From: CAZYFH01 sp964646815
Lineage (GTDB): Bacteria > Acidobacteriota > Vicinamibacteria > Vicinamibacterales > UBA8438
Assembly (NCBI GenBank): GCA_964646815.1
Contig: CAZYFH010000007.1
Span: 67,936 to 131,935, forward strand
Reading direction: 5' to 3'
DNA: 64,000 nt
Below, one piece after another: positions 61,957 through 64,000 of the stretch. A model generated the notes under the pieces. That model was not told where the DNA came from, did no database searches, and saw only the letters and a list, made by a program, of their open reading frames with translations. Numbering within the stretch: position 1 is the stretch's first letter; every line of letters starts with the position of its first letter. The position numbers and the translations under genes are program-made.

Positions 61957-62064
61957 CCTCGATAGGCCCGGGACGTCGCGAGCCCGTCGAAGGGCGATGC
62001 ATCCTGCCGAGGCTCGCAGTGTTACACTGCGGCGGTTGGAACCCTCGCGGAGGCAATGGAGCAG

Positions 62065-62532
62065 ATGACCGTCGGAGAGGATAGCTGCAGTTTCTGTGTT
62101 GGCGTCTTTCAGGACGCCGCGTGGGCATCTCGGGGTCTAGACGCCCTGACGCGGGGCGGTTTCGCAGCCGAGTCGCTCTCGATCGTGGCGAAGCCGAGCC
62201 CGGAGGCCGTGGGCCTGATCGAGACGACGTTTGGCATCGGTGCCGACCAGGTAGAGGTCGACATCCGGGGCCTTGGGCGTACGCTCGCCCACGGCACGCT
62301 GATTGGGACGCTGCAGGGTGGGGACGATGCGCTCGGTAAGACCGGGGTCGCCGCCACAATGCGCCGCGCAGGCTTTCAGGCTCATGACGGGTTTATCTTC
62401 GAAACACTGACCGCGCGTGGCGGCGTGCTCGTGGCAATTGATGACGAACCGCGCGCGGCGGACGCGTTGGCGGTGATGCATGCCTATGGTGGTGGCAATG
62501 CCGCGATCGGCGCCTGGAGAGGACGCGTCTGA
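62065..62532 (+). CDS. General-stress (YflT/17M-like) domain protein, tentative
   Basis: A 155-residue soluble protein. I prefer the ATG at 62065, since GGAGG lies ten bases upstream; the ATG at 62056 is too close. Two similar alpha/beta halves: CVGVFQDAAWASRGLDALTR with GGFAAESLSIVAKPSPEA, and later MRRAGFQAHDGFIFETLTAR with GGVLVAIDDEPRAADALAV. The 'xVGVFxDxxxAxxAxxxLxxxGFxxxxISVVA' style resembles the YflT/general-stress-17M domain (PF11181). A Gly/Thr-rich segment (LAHGTLIGTLQGGDDALG) links the halves. The family is tentative and the function unknown. Upstream, CAGTG-TTA-CACTG (62017-62029) is a perfect small palindrome. Confidence 0.55.
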   Translation: MTVGEDSCSFCVGVFQDAAWASRGLDALTRGGFAAESLSIVAKPSPEAVGLIETTFGIGADQVEVDIRGLGRTLAHGTLIGTLQGGDDALGKTGVAATMRRAGFQAHDGFIFETLTARGGVLVAIDDEPRAADALAVMHAYGGGNAAIGAWRGRV

Positions 62533-62638
62533 CTCGATAGAGGACACGTCCGGCTCGTGACGGTCCGCGAACCCCCGGGTACCACCGCGGATTCGGCCTG
62601 AGAGACGGGCGGACCCCTGCGCCGCCGGCATCGGCCGG

Positions 62639-63763
62639 TTGGCATCAGCTTTGAAGTTGCTCATCCAGCGTCGGTTGGGCACAATAGCTACGGGGGTTAT
62701 TCGCTTGGCCAACGGTTTCGAACTCGGCCAGATCCCGTTTCCACCATCGCACACGCCCTATACGCCGCGCGAGCGGCGCCGCCGGCGCCGCGGGGTGGCG
62801 TTGCGGCCAATCACTGGTCCGGTGCGCGGATCGGACGGAGCGGACGTCGCCCTCCCAGACGCGTCCGGGACGGGTGAGAGCACCGGTGCACCGCTCTCGA
62901 TTCTCCCCAACGACCTTGCGCCGGTCGACGTCCAGTTTCTGGTCGGCGCGAACCGCGAGCGGATGCAACGCTCCTTCATGGCCTCCCTTGGCAGCCATGC
63001 GGTCGGTTTGGCGATCATAGCGGTCATCCTCAGCCTGACCCCCGAGCGGGTGTATCAGGTCGTGGAAGTGAACCGCCAGAACTACGGGATCGTGTGGATT
63101 CCCGAGGAAGGGCCCGGTGGGGGTGGCGGCGGCGGAGGGAACGAGTCGCTCGAGCTGCCGGTCCAGGTAGACCTGGAGGGGCCGGACGAGGCCGAGCTCA
63201 GCATACCCATCGAGGATCCGCCCGAGCTGGTCGAGCCGGACGCGGCACCAGAGGAGCCACTACTGGAGACACAGCAGCTCCGCATCCCGGCTGTCTCCAG
63301 GGCGGCCAGTGACGAGACCCGCGCGGGGGTGATCGAGGGCCTGATGGCGGCGAGGCTGTCGCAAGGGAGCGGTGCCGATGGTGGGGGAGGATCGGGCGAC
63401 GGCGGAGGCATCGGTCCCGGAGACGGCGACGGGCTCGGGCCCGGCGAGGGTGGGGGTGTCGGGGGCGGTGTGTATCGTCCGGGAAACGACGTCGCCCCAC
63501 CGCGTTTGCTGCGCGAGGTGAAGCCGCAGTACACCGCCGAGGCGATGCGCGCCAAGATTCAGGGTACCGTATGGCTTGAGGTGGTCGTTCTGCCGGACGG
63601 CACCGTCGGCGACGTCACAGTGACGAAGTCGCTTGACCCCGTGTTCGGGCTCGACGCACAGGCGATTGCCGCGGCTCAGCAATGGCGGTTCGCACCTGGC
63701 ACGCGCTTCGGTGAGCCGGTCTCGGTGCTGGTCGGACTTGAGTTGTTCTTCAATTTGCGGTAG
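62639..63763 (+). CDS. TonB-family energy transducer
   Basis: Up to 374 residues from TTG 62639; the true start may be GTG 62795 or later. A single transmembrane helix (SHAVGLAIIAVILSLTP) is preceded by a basic cytoplasmic region with RERRRRRRG. A periplasmic spacer follows with runs of Gly/Asp/Glu/Pro (GPGGGGGGGGN, GSGADGGGGSGDGGGIGPGD). The last about 85 residues are a TonB C-terminal domain: RLLREVKPQYTAEAMRAKIQ, GTVWLEVVVLPDGTVGDVTV, LDAQAIAAAQQWRFAPGT. It couples the inner-membrane proton force to outer-membrane receptors. ExbB/ExbD are not in the window. Confidence 0.85.
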   Translation: MASALKLLIQRRLGTIATGVIRLANGFELGQIPFPPSHTPYTPRERRRRRRGVALRPITGPVRGSDGADVALPDASGTGESTGAPLSILPNDLAPVDVQFLVGANRERMQRSFMASLGSHAVGLAIIAVILSLTPERVYQVVEVNRQNYGIVWIPEEGPGGGGGGGGNESLELPVQVDLEGPDEAELSIPIEDPPELVEPDAAPEEPLLETQQLRIPAVSRAASDETRAGVIEGLMAARLSQGSGADGGGGSGDGGGIGPGDGDGLGPGEGGGVGGGVYRPGNDVAPPRLLREVKPQYTAEAMRAKIQGTVWLEVVVLPDGTVGDVTVTKSLDPVFGLDAQAIAAAQQWRFAPGTRFGEPVSVLVGLELFFNLR

Positions 63764-63790
63764 CCAGCGGCGCGTCGTGCGGCCAAAAGA

Positions 63791-63824
63791 AAACGCCCGA
63801 TGAGCCGTGGCCCACCGGGCGTTT
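63791..63824. terminator. Bidirectional terminator between tonB and groEL
   Basis: AAACGCCCG (63791-63799) and CGGGCGTTT (63816-63824) form a nine-pair GC-rich stem with A and T runs on the two outer sides. It lies between the convergent tonB-family and groEL stops, so it can end both transcripts. Confidence 0.85.
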
Positions 63825-63881
63825 CGCGTATACCGTGGAAGGGACACGCGTGCTCTGGCGCGAGTCCCCGATCCTCGCTTC

Positions 63882-64000
63882 CTAGTACATCCCACCCATT
63901 CCGGGAGGTCCACCACCCGGCATCGCCGGCTCCTTCTTGTCTTCTGGGATTTCCGAGATCAGTGCCTCGGTTGTCAGCAGGAGTGACGCGATGGACCCGG
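63882..64000 (-). CDS. groL: Chaperonin GroEL, C-terminal end only
   Basis: Read on the minus strand, the last 39 codons give SIASLLLTTEALISEIPEDK, KEPAMPGGGPPGMGGMY and a TAG at 63882-63884. The xxASLLLTTEA stretch and the GGM tail identify GroEL, the 60-kDa chaperonin subunit. The rest of the gene runs off the right edge. groES would be expected beyond it. Confidence 0.95.
   Translation of the reverse strand, partial: GSIASLLLTTEALISEIPEDKKEPAMPGGGPPGMGGMY

Overview
The window is a high-GC (roughly 65%), gene-dense bacterial chromosome segment. I see no phage, plasmid, CRISPR or tRNA features. Several traits fit Acidobacteriota, most likely a Vicinamibacteria-type (subdivision 6) lineage: many secreted PQQ-like propellers, repeated copies of a secreted 'HPDLQGxW ... 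YACHEGN' family, LVIVD-repeat and ASST proteins, a MacAB/TolC cluster with a Spy-like protein, and a TonB gene next to groEL. This placement is inference from protein style, not from a marker gene.

Region 1 (1-22.6 kb) is an accessory zone of exported catabolic or oxidative enzymes. It holds a quinoprotein dehydrogenase operon, an SMP-30 lactonase, a double carboxymuconolactone-decarboxylase protein, an arylsulfotransferase, an alpha/beta hydrolase, two tautomerase-superfamily genes, two PQQ-like propellers, an LVIVD propeller and a Tat-exported type-B carboxylesterase. Interleaved are four stand-alone paralogues of an unnamed secreted family, plus a fifth copy fused to an SGNH esterase. Three decayed genes lie here: a Tat lipoprotein, an IS200-type transposase and a Ser/Thr kinase fragment.

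Region 2 (22.7-27.2 kb) is one minus-strand operon: cytochrome c, ABC-2 ATPase, ABC-2 permease, DUF1326, DUF2182. A probably damaged AraC regulator follows, with a 28-residue membrane ORF antisense to its tail. Region 3 (27.4-36.5 kb) has a membrane-fused spermidine-synthase-like protein and a tight five-gene operon (P1 peptidase, CstA, cory-CC-star protein, ArsA/Get3-type ATPase, CstA) that looks like a peptide-uptake and processing unit. Region 4 (36-41.6 kb) contains DUF2784, a TesA-like SGNH lipoprotein with a YbbA/YbbP-like ABC pair, a DksA-type zinc protein and folK. Region 5 (41.6-48.3 kb) is a MacAB-TolC-type export operon led by a Spy/CpxP-like periplasmic protein.

Region 6 (48.5-64 kb) is mostly housekeeping: a plant/cyanobacterial-type ispH behind an ECF sigma/anti-sigma pair, a SpoIID-like protein, pckA, gatB, a glycerate 2-kinase, RNase R, selB, a TonB protein and the end of groEL.

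The most unusual non-coding signal is a set of short (about 170-190 bp) inverted-repeat elements in two sequence families, A and B. They share a 12-base end, CTAGTRRHCYGT. In every independent case the terminal CTAG supplies or overlaps the TAG stop codon of the adjacent gene: gatB, selB, rnr, cstA, the CMD gene and a pseudogene.
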